A stretch of 64,000 bases of DNA from Paulownia fortunei (lineage: Eukaryota > Streptophyta > Magnoliopsida > Lamiales > Paulowniaceae), in assembly GCA_019321725.1 (NCBI GenBank), contig CM033107.1:18529445-18593444 (forward strand), read 5' to 3'. Position 1 is the first letter of the stretch; each line of letters opens with the position of its first letter. The notes under the pieces were generated by a model that was given only the letters and a program-made list of their open reading frames with translations, was not told the origin of the DNA and made no database searches. The translations under genes and the position numbers were made by a program. This document shows, piece by piece, positions 48,054-60,345 of this stretch.

Positions 48054-50205
48054 TGTTAGGTTCACATAACTGTTGGGGTGCATAGTGGAAATTTGAAATT
48101 TTATTTTAAAACATGCCATATCAAATACAATATCACCCCCTAGTTTGTTGTGAATATTAATTTTTTGTATTTATCAATTACCTAAACTAAAACATAAAGG
48201 TTTTTCAAATTTATACCTATTGAGCACTCAAACTGCAAAAACGATTGAATCAATCAATTGCTAGCCCTTGTACAGAAACTAGTTCGTAGGATCTAGATGA
48301 CTCCACTATAGCAAAGTCTATACTTCAGGAAAGAACATGAAATTAGAACCCCGCTAGTGATTCTAATTTCTTTACTAATCTAGTATATCAAAGTGATTAG
48401 GTATTAATTCTTAAACCAACAAGTGGTAATAAGAATTGAATACTTTGACTCAATAAAAAAAGAGAATTCTTTGATTGAAGGAAAAAAGATAGAAGATGGA
48501 CTTTGGGAGAAAACTTCTCTCTATTTTCTCTTGTTGGCTGAAAATTCAAGAGACACTCTCAAATTTTTGTCCCTCCTCTTTTTATATGTTGGAGGATTTT
48601 GGTTGATCTCATAATATTCTAAAAATCTTCCAACTCTATCTACAAGGATATCATATATCCTTATTGTATGTTCCAAAGATACCATGGGATATTATCTAAT
48701 CAAATTAGATAATTCCAAGAATAAGAATATCTAATTCTCATATCCTTCTATCTTTTTCCAATGACTCTAGTGAGCCTCTCCCAATAGGCCACTTTGAATT
48801 AGGCTTGGACTTTTAATTAAATCCAACAGTTAATCTAATTAAATGATTGTGCACAAATTCTATTAATTGATCTTAATTAGTTAATTTATCCCATCAAGCC
48901 TACTAATCATATTAGGCCCAATTAAATATTTAATTATTTAATTGAGTAAATTAATGTAATAATTAAATTAATTTATGGCTAATCAATTAAAAAATTCACT
49001 CCAATTGGGGTCACTAATATTATTTGGTCCAATTAAAAACTTCAATTATTTAATTCAATATATAATTCAATCTATTGAATTAAATTATGCTCCAATTAGT
49101 AATCTCTATTAGTTAATTGGATCTAACTCCTTAGATTAATTTTTTGATTTGAAATGCTCCATCCCAAATTATGTGTGACCCTTTAGGTTCACAACTAAGC
49201 TAACAGTGAGATTGCAATTTTTGCAGCTTATGAATAAAAATTATTTTGATTAATTAATCAAAATAATTAATCCACTTGAAATTAACTTTTTAATTCCAAA
49301 AGCCTCACAAGTAATGGGAAACACCTAGCAAGTATATCATAATTACCTAGTCTTAGGTGAAAAAAGTGAGCAAACATATTTCAGTTATGAGTACCATACA
49401 CGTAAGGTCATTCTGTTAACTAATCTCCCGATGAGTTTGTGGTATGGATTATAAGTCGAAACCCTAAATGACTCAATAACTATAATTCCATTTCAAGTTC
49501 TACTAACTCATGATGCATCGTTAGAAAACCCCATCTAGTATTCATCCTATATTAGCTAAGGATTTTGAGTCATGAACTACGAAAATAAAGAAAATTCACT
49601 TGTTTTACAAGACAAGTGATGGATCTTTTATCGACCACTCATTAACCTCCATACACACCAATTCAACATCCCTCATATCCCCTTTGTGATTATCAGGCAA
49701 TTAGAAGATATATCTAGATAAAACACGATGTACACAAGGCTACCATGGTACCTCAATTCTAACGACTAGTCGTTTACTTTAACAGATAATACCTCCAACT
49801 AAGAATTTCAGATGGGCCAGTTCAGTATGCTTGTTCTCTAACAAGCACCCTCGTGCATGCACAAACATCACTATGTCGATGTATATGAAGTGAGATATCA
49901 TCTTCATGGAAGCATGCATCATATGCATGGGCCTTATTTGGCTATTTGATGTCCCATCTCAAAAAGCCCTTGACCCAAAACTAATTTAAGACCAAAGCCA
50001 TAAAGGTATATTTCATGATCGCCATTATATGTGTGACCATACCCCATAGCTAAGAATGGTCTAGGGACTTTATTTAATTAATATACACAATGAAATATAA
50101 AGGAAATTTTTATTTTATTGATATGATTTGAAAAAAAACTATTTTACAAATACAAGAGTGCAGAAGACGCCCAATTTAATTAGTGCGCCGGTCACTACTC
50201 TTACA
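48054..50205 (-). repeat. Copia F 3' LTR
   Basis: Plus strand TGTTAGGTTCACATAACTG to CACTACTCTTACA, 2.15 kb. Same family as the LTRs at 8702, 28467 and 33118 but more diverged. The polypurine tract on the minus strand (GGGCAAGTGGAAAAT, 50206-50220) follows directly. Confidence 0.87.
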
Positions 50206-50220
50206 ATTTTCCACTTGCCC

Positions 50221-50740
50221 TAGTGTAAATTGCCCGTATACCTTAGGCCCATCTTCTCAAGATATCCATTGAATACCTTCTATGCTAGGGGTTTGGTCAG
50301 TAGGTATTCTATGTTTTCTATGGAAGAACTCTTTCCACTATGACGTCGTCTCTACCAATGACCTATCTAATTAGGTGGTATCGCCTCATTATATGGTTGG
50401 ATCTTTGATGAGATCTTACTTTTTTTGCTTTGGTAATAGTTCCGTTGTTATCACAATTTATCAATACGGATCAATAACGGATGGAACTACACATAACCTT
50501 TGGATGAAGTTCTTTATCCAAACAGCTTTCTTTGTTGCATCACATGCAACAATGTAATTAGCATCAATAGTAAAGTGGTCATCTCTTACCTAAAACTCTT
50601 CCAGATGATCGCACTACTAATTATGGTGAATTCATATCCAGACATTAACTTTGAGTCATCTGCATCAGACTGAAAACTAGAGTTAGTATAATCTTCTAAT
50701 TTTACTTCTCAAGATCCGTATGCAAGAAAGATATCCTGAG
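50221..50740 (-). pseudogene. Copia F RNase H, badly decayed
   Basis: It aligns with copia B and C RNase H, including an AACAATGTAATTAGCATC stretch equivalent to the EAEYI region, but no open frame longer than a few dozen codons remains. It was identified by position between polypurine tract and RT. Confidence 0.7.
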
Positions 50741-51560
50741 TCCTTCTCAAATACTGAAGGAATATCTTCACAACTTTTTAGTGCTCCTCGTCTAGATTGG
50801 ACTGATATCTTCTCGTGATACTTAGAGTATGTGCGACATTAGGCCTTGTACTTAACTACCATATATTATGCTTCCAATAGCAGATGTATAAAGGTATGCG
50901 AGTCATTATTTCTCTCTTCTCACGAGTCTTTGGAGATATAGACTTTGAGAGAGATATACTATGACTCATATGCAGGAATCCTTATTTGGATTCCTCCATG
51001 TTAAACCTGTTTGGCATTTTATCTATATACGTAGATTATGATAGTTCGATCATCCTTTTAGATCTATCTCTATAGATCTTTATTTGCAGAATAAAGAATG
51101 TTTCTCTCAAGTCCTTTATGCAGAACTGGTTAGACAACCAAGTCTTAGTTGACTGTAGCATCCCTACATCATTCTCAATGAGTAGGATGTCGTTAACGTA
51201 TATCATAGCAAATGTCACTACGTTCCCACTAACCTTCTTGTAGACACAAGGTTAATCCGGGTTTTTATGGAAATCAAACAATTTGATTGCCTCATCAAAC
51301 CAAATGTTCCAGCTTTAGAAAGCTTGCTTGAGTCCATAAATGGATTTTTGAAGCTTGCAAACTTTTTACTTATTCCCTCTGGATATGAAGCTTTCAAGCT
51401 GCTTCATAAAGATCTTTTCCTTAATATGTACATTAAGAAAAATAGTTTTCACATCCATCTGTCATTTCTCATAGTCATAATACACAAATATGGCTAGAAA
51501 AATTTGAATGGATTTCAGCATTGCTACTAGCAAGAAGGTTTCCTCATAATCATTTCCTTA
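50741..51560 (-). pseudogene. Copia F reverse transcriptase
   Basis: The 51036-51218 block has MIYVNDILLIENDVGML, QSTKTWLSNQFCIKDL and FILQIKIYRDRSKRM. The active site YVDD reads YVND, so a catalytic Asp is changed. Upstream and downstream parts align with copia B but are out of frame. Confidence 0.83.
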
Positions 51561-52934
51561 CTTCTAAGTATAATCTTTCGTGATCAGTCGTACTTTATAG
51601 GTCACTGTTTACTCCAAGCTTTTGCTTGTATGCCTATTTGAAACCAATGGGAACTATTCCTTGTGGTGGGTCTACCAAGTTCCATACCTTGTTAGAGTAC
51701 ATGGAGTCTATCTCGGATTATATGGCATTCTGCCAACTTCCTAAGTCAGTATTAGACATCGCCTTTCTATAAGTTCTTATATCACTATCCAATGGGAGAC
51801 TCCCCTTGTTCTTAGCTAACAAAAAAGCCATACCTCTTAGGTGGCTTTGAGACCCTTTCGGATCTCCTAGGAGGTAGTGTGTCATAAGGCCCAACCTTAG
51901 CTAGTTAGTGTATTATTACATTTGTTGGTGCATTTTGTGCCTCTTGAACTTCTTCAAGTTCCACGACTTCATCATTTCTATCAAATAGAAATTGGCATTC
52001 CTCAAAATAAATACTCTTTGTTTCGAGGAGTCGTAGAAGTAGTATCTAATGGATTCCTTTAAATATTCTATAAACTTGCATAAATTGGATCTCATATCTA
52101 ATTTATCACCCACTTGTAGCATCACATAAGCAGCACACCCCCATACCTTATAGTATTTGCATGAGGGTGGTTTTCTACACCATATCTCATATGGTAACTT
52201 TGATGCCACTCTATTCAATAGATATGCCGTCTTTTCTAGGGCATAGTCTTAGAATGAAAGAGGATGTCTAGTGAAACTCGTAATCGATCAAACTATGTCA
52301 AATAGAGTTTGATTCTTACGCTCTACAACTCTATTGAGTTGTGGAGTAGCAAAAGAAGTCCACTGTGAGAGAATGCCATTCTTTTTTAAATAATCCAAAA
52401 TCTCTATGCCTAAGTATTTACCTCCTCGATCTGATTGAAGAGCTTTGACATTTAGCCTAGTCTGTTTCTCCACATCACATTTGAATTCATTAAACTTTTC
52501 AAAGGCTTCAGATTTGTACTTTAATAGGTACACATAACCATACCTAGAATAATCATCGGTAAAGGTTATGAAGTAGTGATAATTCCCTTAAACACTTATA
52601 TTTAGTGGGCATCATACATCTGTATGGATCAACGAATGGTAATTTGGACATCTTTCCCTTGAGATATTATTTGCATGTTGGCATTCTTTGCTCAATCTTA
52701 AGCAATTTGTCGATTCTCTTCCCAAAGATATGACCTAATCTAGCATGCCATAAGAATTTGGGACTATGATTATCCAATTTCCTTTTATTTTGTTGAATAT
52801 GCAAAAAGGAGTTATGGGGAGTAACAGTATATAAATCATTCATCAATATACCAGTGTAAATCAAAGAAGAACATTGAAAAATGGAACAATTTCCCTTCTT
52901 TATTGTAAAACATTATTCCTTCTCTATCCAATGC
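51561..52934 (-). pseudogene. Copia F integrase
   Basis: In minus-strand order: the zinc-binding pre-integrase block (52667-52864; LWHARLGHIFGKRIDKLL), the core (52288-52533; YLLKYKSEAFEKFNEFKCDV, KALQSDRGGKYLG, TPQLNRVVERKNQTL), then 51916-52218 (LPYEIWCRKPPSCKYYKVWG, VFILRNANF). The second catalytic Asp motif LQSDRGG is kept and the region near the first is broken. Stops separate the blocks. This is the most complete copia integrase in the window. Confidence 0.85.
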
Positions 52935-53107
52935 AGGAATGGAGCTCTTCATCATATGTGTGACCATCCCGTAGCTATGTTTGGTCTGTGGATTTTATCC
53001 AATTGCTTTCATGCAATTAAATATAAAAAAGTATCAGTTTTATTAATATATTTCAAATAATAAGAGTATAAAAACTAGTAATTAACATATCGGGCACTAT
53101 TCTAATA
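52935..53107 (-). repeat. Copia F 5' LTR remnant
   Basis: It matches the outer 170 bases of the 3' LTR (50030-50205): TGTGTGACCAT, TAGCTATGTTTGGTCT, TTTTATTAATAT, CGGGCACTATTCTAATA. It is joined directly to integrase-side sequence. Confidence 0.7.
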
Positions 53108-53288
53108 AATTAGTGGCTAATAAAGGATTTGTTACCTATTTCAATGAAAAGGTAAATCTCATCTTTCATGGTTCTTGACTTGTAAATCCTTGGCAAGGTA
53201 CGGCTGGATGAATGTTAGAAAATAATCTTCCAATTTCATCATGAAGTTATGTAACTAGGAGTCCTCGCCAAGGTTGGATGAAAATTAG
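53108..53288. other. Short unassigned spacer
   Basis: 180 bases between copia F and Gy2. No gene is seen. CCTTGGCAAGGTACGGCTGG (53190-53209) and CCTCGCCAAGGTTGGATGA (53264-53282) are imperfect repeats of each other. Confidence 0.4.
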
Positions 53289-54827
53289 TGATAAGTGCAT
53301 ATTTTGATATATTTTTGTGTCATATCCTTTATACTTTTCTTGCTTTATGTTTGTTAATATTATTATTTTATTAATATTTTGTGTTGGGGAATAAATGGAA
53401 GCATGTTTCCAAACTTGTGTAGGTTTTGTAATTTGAGCATAACTCATGATCAAAAGTCACATGGACCTGAAGCTTGTTTCATTTGAAAGCCAAGAGATAG
53501 AGGTACAAATTTTATGTTGGAATCGCAACCCAATTCAATCTTGATTATAGCATAAAATTCGTCCAAGTAGTTGCACAAAATGGATCACCAAAATTTGGAT
53601 CAGAGTTCAGCTGAGTATTAACTTATTTTACCAATTGGGTTATATCTCTTGAGCCCAAATTTTGGGCTGAAATTCGGATATGTTATACCCAAGAGGTAAA
53701 TAAACAAGTCTTCTGAAGATAATATGATGTGAAAATATGTCAAAATGGTAAAAACATAGGCTGCAAGTTGCTGGTACTGTTAAAGGATGGCTCTTGGACA
53801 TGACTCGGTAATTTGACTATATCTCATTCATCCGACTGCTAAATTTGACAAGATATATGACAATATATCAGCACCGAAAGATTTACAATTTGGATTCATT
53901 ACACATTTTCAAAATCTAGCTGTATTTGACCGAACAATGCAATTTATTTTAGTGGGTGAGAACTTGGTGTAACAACTTATTGCCCTTGGTAACTAACATA
54001 CCACTTAATTAACCCCTCTATTATTTGTTTGACCTCTATCTTCCTCCAAGTACTATAAATAGGCATGTTTTCTAGTATTGTAAGTTTTCTAGTAGTAATC
54101 AAAATGCATTCTCTAGTTTCTCTTATATTTTTAGTCTTTGCTACTTTTATTATGTCTTTTTAAATTTCATTTTGGTGAGGAAAAAGGGTGAACCTCTTGA
54201 TGGAGGAAGATGAATGGTTATAAGGGTAGAAAATATTTAAGTATGTTGTATTATTATTTTTATTTTTAATCTAAACCCTACTTGTTTTGTGGTGATTCTT
54301 GATTTATGTATCTCTAATGATACAACAAATACTTGGGTCCATTTAGCTTATTGTACGGTTTTACCCCACCGACTGCTAATGTGAAATCTTAATTTGTTGT
54401 TGACGAAGGTGTGCATAAATGCTTGATCCCATAAATAAGTATTGGCATTAAGAGATAATTTGCAATAGTAAGACAATATCATGATTACCTTATTGCATAA
54501 GTTATTTGATAATATCTTTCCATTGGAACCTTCATTATGTATGGATTCTAATTGTGGCAATTAATAGAGGTAAAAAGAATAAATAATCATTTCTCTATCC
54601 AATACTCAAGAGTGAATCCCTAATCCTTAGTACTTTTATTACTTCACTTTTCCTTTAGTTACAACATACATTAATTGTTCATATATTTTGATTCACATAA
54701 ACTCCATCGTTTTAGAAATATAAAGTTGAATTCGTCAAACAACTCTGTGGATTGACCTCAAACTCTTGAGAAATTTATTACTTAACACAACCTGCACTTG
54801 GGTTTGCAACCTTAAAGTTGTAGCAAG
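53289..54827 (+). repeat. Gy2 5' LTR
   Basis: It starts TGATAAGTGCATATTTTGAT, matching 63407 onward for all 594 visible bases. The 3' edge is approximate, set near GTTGTAGCA. The following TTCTTGGAAAGGCAAGG stands where a primer-binding site should be but matches the usual TTGGCGCCGTTGCCGGGG only poorly. Confidence 0.85.
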
Positions 54828-55012
54828 TTCTTGGAAAGGCAAGGTAAGTATTCAGGTTTGTTAATATTTTTCCTTTGTAAATATAGTTTGTTTATTTTCT
54901 TTATGGATATATGGTTATATGGTGTCATAGTTATAATTCTCGATGTTTAGTTAGAAATAATTTTGAAACTTTATTTGGAAATTTATTTAAATCATCTCCA
55001 CACACTTCCACC

Positions 55013-55787
55013 ATGGCTGAAAATGAAAGTGTCCAGGATTAAAATGAGAATCAACAGGTACGTACCATGCGTTATTACTTGCAACTTTCTCGAAATTCTT
55101 CTCCTCCTTGTTTTATTTTTCCTCTGAATGCAAATAACTTTCGATTCAAGTCAGGTATGATCCCTTTACTTCCTAATTTTCATGGTTTAGACTCTAAAAC
55201 CCCTTACTTGTATTTAAAAGAATTTGATGAAGTATGTGCCACTTTTGATGATCAAACTTGCACAAATTATTTTTTTTTTCTTTAAAAGATAAAATAAAAA
55301 AATTAGCTTAATTTTTTAAAACGTAGGTCAATTAGCACTTGGCAAGAAATGTAAGCTGAATTTTTGAAAAAATTCTTTCCAACTCATAAAACTAATGCTT
55401 TGAAAAGACAAATTCAAAATTTTTCTCAAAATTCGAATAGATCTTTCTTTCAATGTTGGAGAAGATTTAAAGATTTGTTGAATTCATGCTCACATCATGG
55501 TTTTGAAAAATGACGCTTAATTAGTTTCTTTTATGAAGGATTAACTCCTGAAATAAAATAATTTGTTGAAACAATGTGTAATGGTGAGTTTTCTTGATAA
55601 AGAACCTAATGAAGCCCTAGAATATCTAGATCATTTGACAGAAAACTCTCAATAATGGCATAGTGTTAATTCTTCCAAAGGTTCTATTAGATCTAATCTT
55701 GCTATTAGCAATAAAGGAAAATATTACCTTAGCCAAGAAGATGATCTAAATGCTAGGCTTGCTAGTTTAACAAGAAAAGTTGAAGTC
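55013..55787 (+). pseudogene. Gy2 gag (matrix/capsid part)
   Basis: The ATG at 55013 opens MAENESVQD, then TAA at 55040. After that RYYLQLSRNSSPPCFIFPLN, FRFKSGMIPLLPNFHGLDS and TPYLYLKEFDEVCATF are typical of Athila/Tat gag. A T-run near 55270-55280 shifts the frame, after which FLKKFFPTHKTNALKRQI-like codons continue with further stops to about 55787. Non-functional. Confidence 0.85.
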
Positions 55788-57050
55788 ATGGAACTTAAAA
55801 AAGTAAAGGAAATCAAATATGTGCAAGAGGAAGAAGTTTGTGGTAATTGTGAACTTTTGGGGCACTCCAACATTGAATGTCCAAACATTCCAATACAAGC
55901 AAATTTCACGAACATATTCAAAAAACCTTTTCATTCTCCATATTCTGAAACTTACAATCCACAATGGAGAAATCATCCCAATTTTAGTTGGCGAGATGAT
56001 AATCGTGCCCAATTGTTGCATTCACAAAAACCACCAAACTTTTATTCTTATCCAGCTCCACATATAAAATCCCTTAAGGAGACTTTGCAAGCATTTATGC
56101 ATGAACAAACGAACATCAATAATCAGACTTCACAAGCTATCAATGAGATTAGAAGCACACTTTCAACACTGACAACTTCTTTACATACTCATGAAAAAGG
56201 TAAATTTCCTGCTCAACGTCAAACTAATCCTTCCACTCAGTGTCATATTTCTTCTTTAGGTGAAAATGCCTTCAAGAACGCTAATTCAGTTACAATTCTT
56301 CAGAATGGAAAAGTTATTGACAAGATTATTCATCCCAAGGAGAAAGTTTCTAATCCACCTCCAGAAATGAAAAATGGAAATAGTCTTGATGATGAAGGTA
56401 AGTGTGAAAATGATGAAAAAGAAAAATATTTACCTCCAGCACCCTTGGCTCATAGATTGCAAATAACTCAAAAATTGAACTCAAATGCTGAAATTTTTAA
56501 AATTTTTAAACAAGTTAAGATTAATATTCCATTGTTGGATGCAATCAAACAAGTTTCACCTTATGCCAAATTTTTGAAAAATTTGTGTACAATCAAAAGA
56601 AAACATCATGTACAAAAGAAGGCATTTTTAACTAAAAGTGTTAGTTCAATCATTCAACAATGCACTCCACCTAAGTACAAAGATCGAGGTTGTCCAACCA
56701 TTTCATGTATCATAGGAAACACTATAATAGAGTGTGCTTTGCTTGATCTTGGTGCTAGTGTAAATCTTCTACCTTTCTCAGTTTATGAACAGTTAGGTTT
56801 GGAAGAACTTAAAACAACTTCTGTTGTACTCCAACTAGCTAACCGTTTGATTAAAGTTCCAAAGGGAATAGTAGAAGATGTGTTGGTATAAATTGATAAG
56901 TTTTACTTTCCAGTTGATTTCATTATTTTGGACACAGAGCTTGTTGCACAAACACATACACAAATTCCTATCATTTTGGGTCATCCTTTTCTTGCAACTT
57001 CAAATGCTTTGATCAATTGTAGGAATGGTATTTTGAAGTTATCAATTTGA
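55788..57050 (+). pseudogene. Gy2 nucleocapsid zinc knuckle and aspartic protease
   Basis: This is a 367-codon open frame (55788-56891) followed, after one TAA, by 50 more codons. The CX2CX4HX4C knuckle is CGNCELLGHSNIEC (residues 18-31). A lysine-rich spacer follows, then FKIFKQVKINIPLLDAIKQV just before the protease. The protease active site is DLGASVNLLP (Asp about residue 320), then VPKGIVEDVLV, stop, IDKFYFPVDFIILDTE, PIILGHPFLATSNALIN. It is the longest surviving frame in the window. The start at 55788 is probably internal to gag. Confidence 0.9.
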
Positions 57051-57054
57051 AAAT

Positions 57055-58414
57055 ATGACTTTAGAACTAAATATGTTTAATGTTTGTATGCAACCTGTAG
57101 AAGATGTCGAAATACAAGAAGTGGATTCAATTGAGGAACTTGTTCATGAATACTTTACTACTACTAACTCTTCAGATTCTTTAGAGACTTGTTTCAAAAG
57201 TGAAAGTATTTGTAAAAAGGCACACACTAATACTATCTCTGAATTTTTGCAGGAACAAGAAAAATATTTTTGGAAGCCAAGGTTCGAAGAACTTTCATCA
57301 TCAACAGTAAAATCTATTCCATCAAGTATTAAAGCTCACGTAGTTGATTTGAAACCTTTGCTAGTTAATTTAAAATACTCTTTCTTGGATGAGAATGAGA
57401 CTTTTCTAGTAATAATTTTTTCCAAACTCGATGCATCTCAAGAAGATAAGTTGATCGAAATTTTGAAAATGCATAAGAATGCTTTAGGATGGACCATTGT
57501 TGATATTAAAGGTATTAATCCTTTCATTTACGCACATAACATCTATCTAGAGGAAAATGCTAAACCTTCTAGAGAAACGAAGGCTAAATCCTAATACGAA
57601 AAAAGTAGTGAGAAATGAAGTCATTAAATTCTTAGATAATAGAATCATTTATCCTATTTCTGATAGCAAATGGGTAAGTCCTACTCAAATTATACCTAAA
57701 AAATCTGGAGTTACTGTAGTCAACAATGAGAATGATGAATTAATTCCAACTAGGACTGTAACTGGTTGGCGAATGTGCATTGACTATAGAAAACTTAACT
57801 CAGTTATTAGAGAAGATCATTTTTCATTACTTTTCATGGATCAAATTTTAGAAAGAGTTGCGGGACATAAATTTTATTGCTTTTTAGATGGATATTCTAG
57901 GTATAATCAAATTGCAATTGCACTTGAAGATTAAGAGAAAATAACTTTTACATATCCTTTTGGTATTTTTGCATATTGAATGATGCCTTTTGGATTATGT
58001 AATGCACCACCTACAATCCAACGATGCATGCGTAGTTTTTTTAGTGACATGGTTGAATATTTTCTTGAAGTCTTCATGGATGATTTTTCTATTTTTGGTA
58101 ATTCATGTGATGATTGCTTATCTAATTTAGAAAAGGTTTTGATCAGGTGTGAAGAAAAGAATATTGTGCTCAATTGGGAGAAATCTCATTTCATGGTAAC
58201 AACTGGTATTGTTCTTGAACACATTATTTCATCACAAGGTATTGAGGTTGACAAATCTAAAATTGAGTTACTTACCAATTTGCCAACACCAAAGATTGTG
58301 AAGGAGGTTAGATCATTTTTAGGACATACTGGTTTTTATAGAAGATTTATCAAAGATTTTAGTATAATATCTAAACCTTTGTGTAATCTTCTAACAAAAT
58401 ACAATATTTTTTAA
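57055..58414 (+). pseudogene. Gy2 protease-RT linker and reverse transcriptase
   Basis: The linker (57055-57594; FNVCMQPVEDVEIQEVDSIE, NALGWTIVDIKGINPFI) leads into RT blocks in shifted frames. At 57557-57934: WVSPTQIIPKKSG, WRMCIDYRKLNS, HKFYCFLDGYSRYNQIAI. At 57980-58414: MMPFGLCNAPPTIQRCM, active site FMDDF, NWEKSHFMVTTGIVL and SFLGHTGFYRRFIKDF. Stops at 57932 (before EKITFTYPFG) and 57978 (FAY, stop, MMPFG, where Arg is usual) fit CAA-to-TAA and CGA-to-TGA changes. A frameshift lies near 57590. Confidence 0.9.
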
Positions 58415-58700
58415 TGGACTGAAAATTGTGAAAATGCTTTTGTTAAGCTTAAAAGCATGCTTACATCTGCTCCAATCATGCAGCCTCTGGATTGGACTTT
58501 ACCTTTTGAAATAATATGTGATGCTAGTGATTATGCTGTTGGAGCTGTCTTGGGACAAAGAAAAGATAAGAAACCATATGTTATTTACTATACCAGTAAA
58601 ACTTTAAATGGTGCTCAATTTAATTATATGACAACTGAAAAATAATTACTTGCTGTAGTTTTTGCATTGGACAAATTTCGGTCTTATATAGTTGGTTTCA
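58415..58700 (+). pseudogene. Gy2 RNase H, N-terminal half
   Basis: Open at 58457-58645: LTSAPIMQPLDWTLPFEIIC, DASDYAVGAVLGQRKDKKPY, SKTLNGAQFNYMTTEK; then TAA and LLAVVFALDKFRSYIVGF. The domain breaks at about 58700 in front of the expected DHAALKYL motif, which is found inverted at about 59400. Confidence 0.88.
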
Positions 58701-59420
58701 AATCGACTTAAAATATTTTCTTTCAAAATTTTTATCACTATTTTGTGGTAATTGTTTTGACAAGGAATTGCCTCAATCCATTTTGAAACATAATCTATGA
58801 CAACCAATATGTAAAGAAAACCAAACGATAATGGAAATAGCCCCATAAAATCAATACCCCAACAGTAAAAAATTTCAATTACTAGGATAGGGTGTAGGGG
58901 CATCATAATTCTCTTTAAAAGGGACCCTAACTTTTGACAATTTTTACAACTTTTGCAGAAAGTGTAACTGTCTTTGAAAAGAGTTGGCTAATAAAATTCA
59001 CATTGCAAATTTTTGCATTAGTTTTCTTTATAGATGACCACCACATGTTTCTAAATGACAAAATTTGACAATATTACCTATATCATTGTGAAGCACACAT
59101 CTTTGAAAGATTTGATTCGGACAATATTTGAATAGGTATGGATCATCGCAATAAAAGTTTTTAACCTCAGTCAAAAACTACTTTTTATCTTGAGAGTTCT
59201 AAGGCGATGACATCTTTCCTATCATGAGAAAATTGATAATATCAGCAAACCAAGATAAAATAGAAAGTCTCAACAAATGATTAGCTACTACATTTTCTAC
59301 TCCCTTTTTATCTCGAATAGTAACATTAAATTTATGGAGTAAGAGAATCTACCTAACCAGTCTTCGTTTAGTATCTTTTTTTGACAAAAGATATTTCAAA
59401 GCTGCATGATCACTGCATAA
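58701..59420 (-). pseudogene. Inverted Gy2 segment: RNase H C-terminus, zinc-binding and integrase N-terminal core
   Basis: The minus strand, read from 59420 down, gives [21 protein letters not shown] (RNase H end), the pre-integrase zinc region (NIVKFCHLETCGGHL near 59040) and then the integrase core start: LGYWFYGAISIIVWF in one frame and CWGIDFMGLFPLSFGFLYIL, VVIDYVSKWIEAIPC, LKENILSRF in another (58700-58870). On either side the plus strand carries the neighbouring parts of the same protein, so the piece is inverted relative to its element, not a separate insertion. Short sections at both joints are missing. Confidence 0.88.
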
Positions 59421-60055
59421 AGTTGCAACCCCTTATCACCCTCACATAAATGGACAAGTTGAACTTGCAAATAGAGAGATAAAACAAATTTTGGAGAAAA
59501 TAGTTAACCCAAACCGTAAAGATTGGTCTCTTAGACTTACCGATACACTTTGGGCATATAGAACTGCTTTTAAAATATCATTAGACATGTCTGCTTATAG
59601 GATAGTTTATGGGAAACCTTATCATTTACCTGTTGAACTACATAAAGCTTATTGGACAATTAAAATATTTAACTTCAACCTTGATAAAGCTTCAAAATTG
59701 CGCACATTACAAATCCATGAACTTCAAGAATTGAGAAATGATGCATATGAGAATTCTAAAATTTATAAAGTAAGAATAAAAAATTTTCATGATAATAAAA
59801 TTTCAAGAAAAATATTTGAGGTTGGTGAAAAGGTTTTGCTTTATAATTCTCGATTGCATTTGTTTCCTGGAAAATTGAGATGAATGTGGAGTGGTCCTTT
59901 TATTTTAAAAAAATATATCCTTATGGGGCGATTGACATTGAGAATCCTAGAAATGGTAACATATTCAAAGTAAATGGACAAAGAGTTAAACCATTTCTAG
60001 AAAATCAATTTTCACAAGAGGAAATTCTTTTTCTTTCTAACCTTTGTTATGATTA
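59421..60055 (+). pseudogene. Gy2 integrase, C-terminal half
   Basis: It begins [31 protein letters not shown], then [57 protein letters not shown]. After a stop at 59881 it continues with codons for ENPRNGNIFKVNGQRVK and FSQEEILFLSNL to about 60050. The catalytic Glu region ([14 protein letters not shown]) is present. The part before HKVATPYHP, including the second catalytic Asp, is missing at the inversion joint. Confidence 0.88.
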
Positions 60056-60345
60056 GTGTTGTATACACTCATTTTCTCTGACTTTATTTGTTTTGAATTT
60101 TTTTCTCTCTTTTATTTTATTTTTTTTTCCCGGTTAAGTAGCGGATAAAGGTACTCCGTGGCTATAAAAGTCGGACTTATCAATTTCCCAAACAACTGAA
60201 ATTTTTGTACAAATTTTCTTTGCTTTTCTCATTCTCTTTTCTTGTTCTTTTCAAAATAGGTGACATTTTTCTAACTCTTAAAAAATGATTTTCTTTTCTT
60301 CCTAAAAATGCAATTTTCAAAATTTATAAAATTAGGATTGAAAAA
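60056..60345 (+). other. Gy2 non-coding region after integrase
   Basis: Pyrimidine-rich DNA with CCCGGTTAAGTAGCGGATAA and CTCCGTGGCTATAAAAG. No open frame; the CTATAAAAG could act as a TATA box for downstream sequence, but this is only a pattern. Confidence 0.45.

Larger units (their letters stand above)
48054..53107 (-). mobile_element. Ty1/copia element copia F with internal 5' deletion
   Basis: Minus-strand order: a truncated 5' LTR (52935-53107), integrase, RT, RNase H, polypurine tract, 3' LTR (48054-50205). Most of the 5' LTR, the primer site, gag and protease are missing. LTR sequence joins near the integrase zinc region at about 52930, so one deletion removed the 5' half. Confidence 0.82.

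Noticed and set aside
58646..58906. Minus-strand integrase-like frame read at first as a separate inserted element
   Set aside because: Its neighbours on the plus strand are the adjoining parts of the same protein, so it is part of the inverted segment of Gy2. Its last codons cross the inversion joint.
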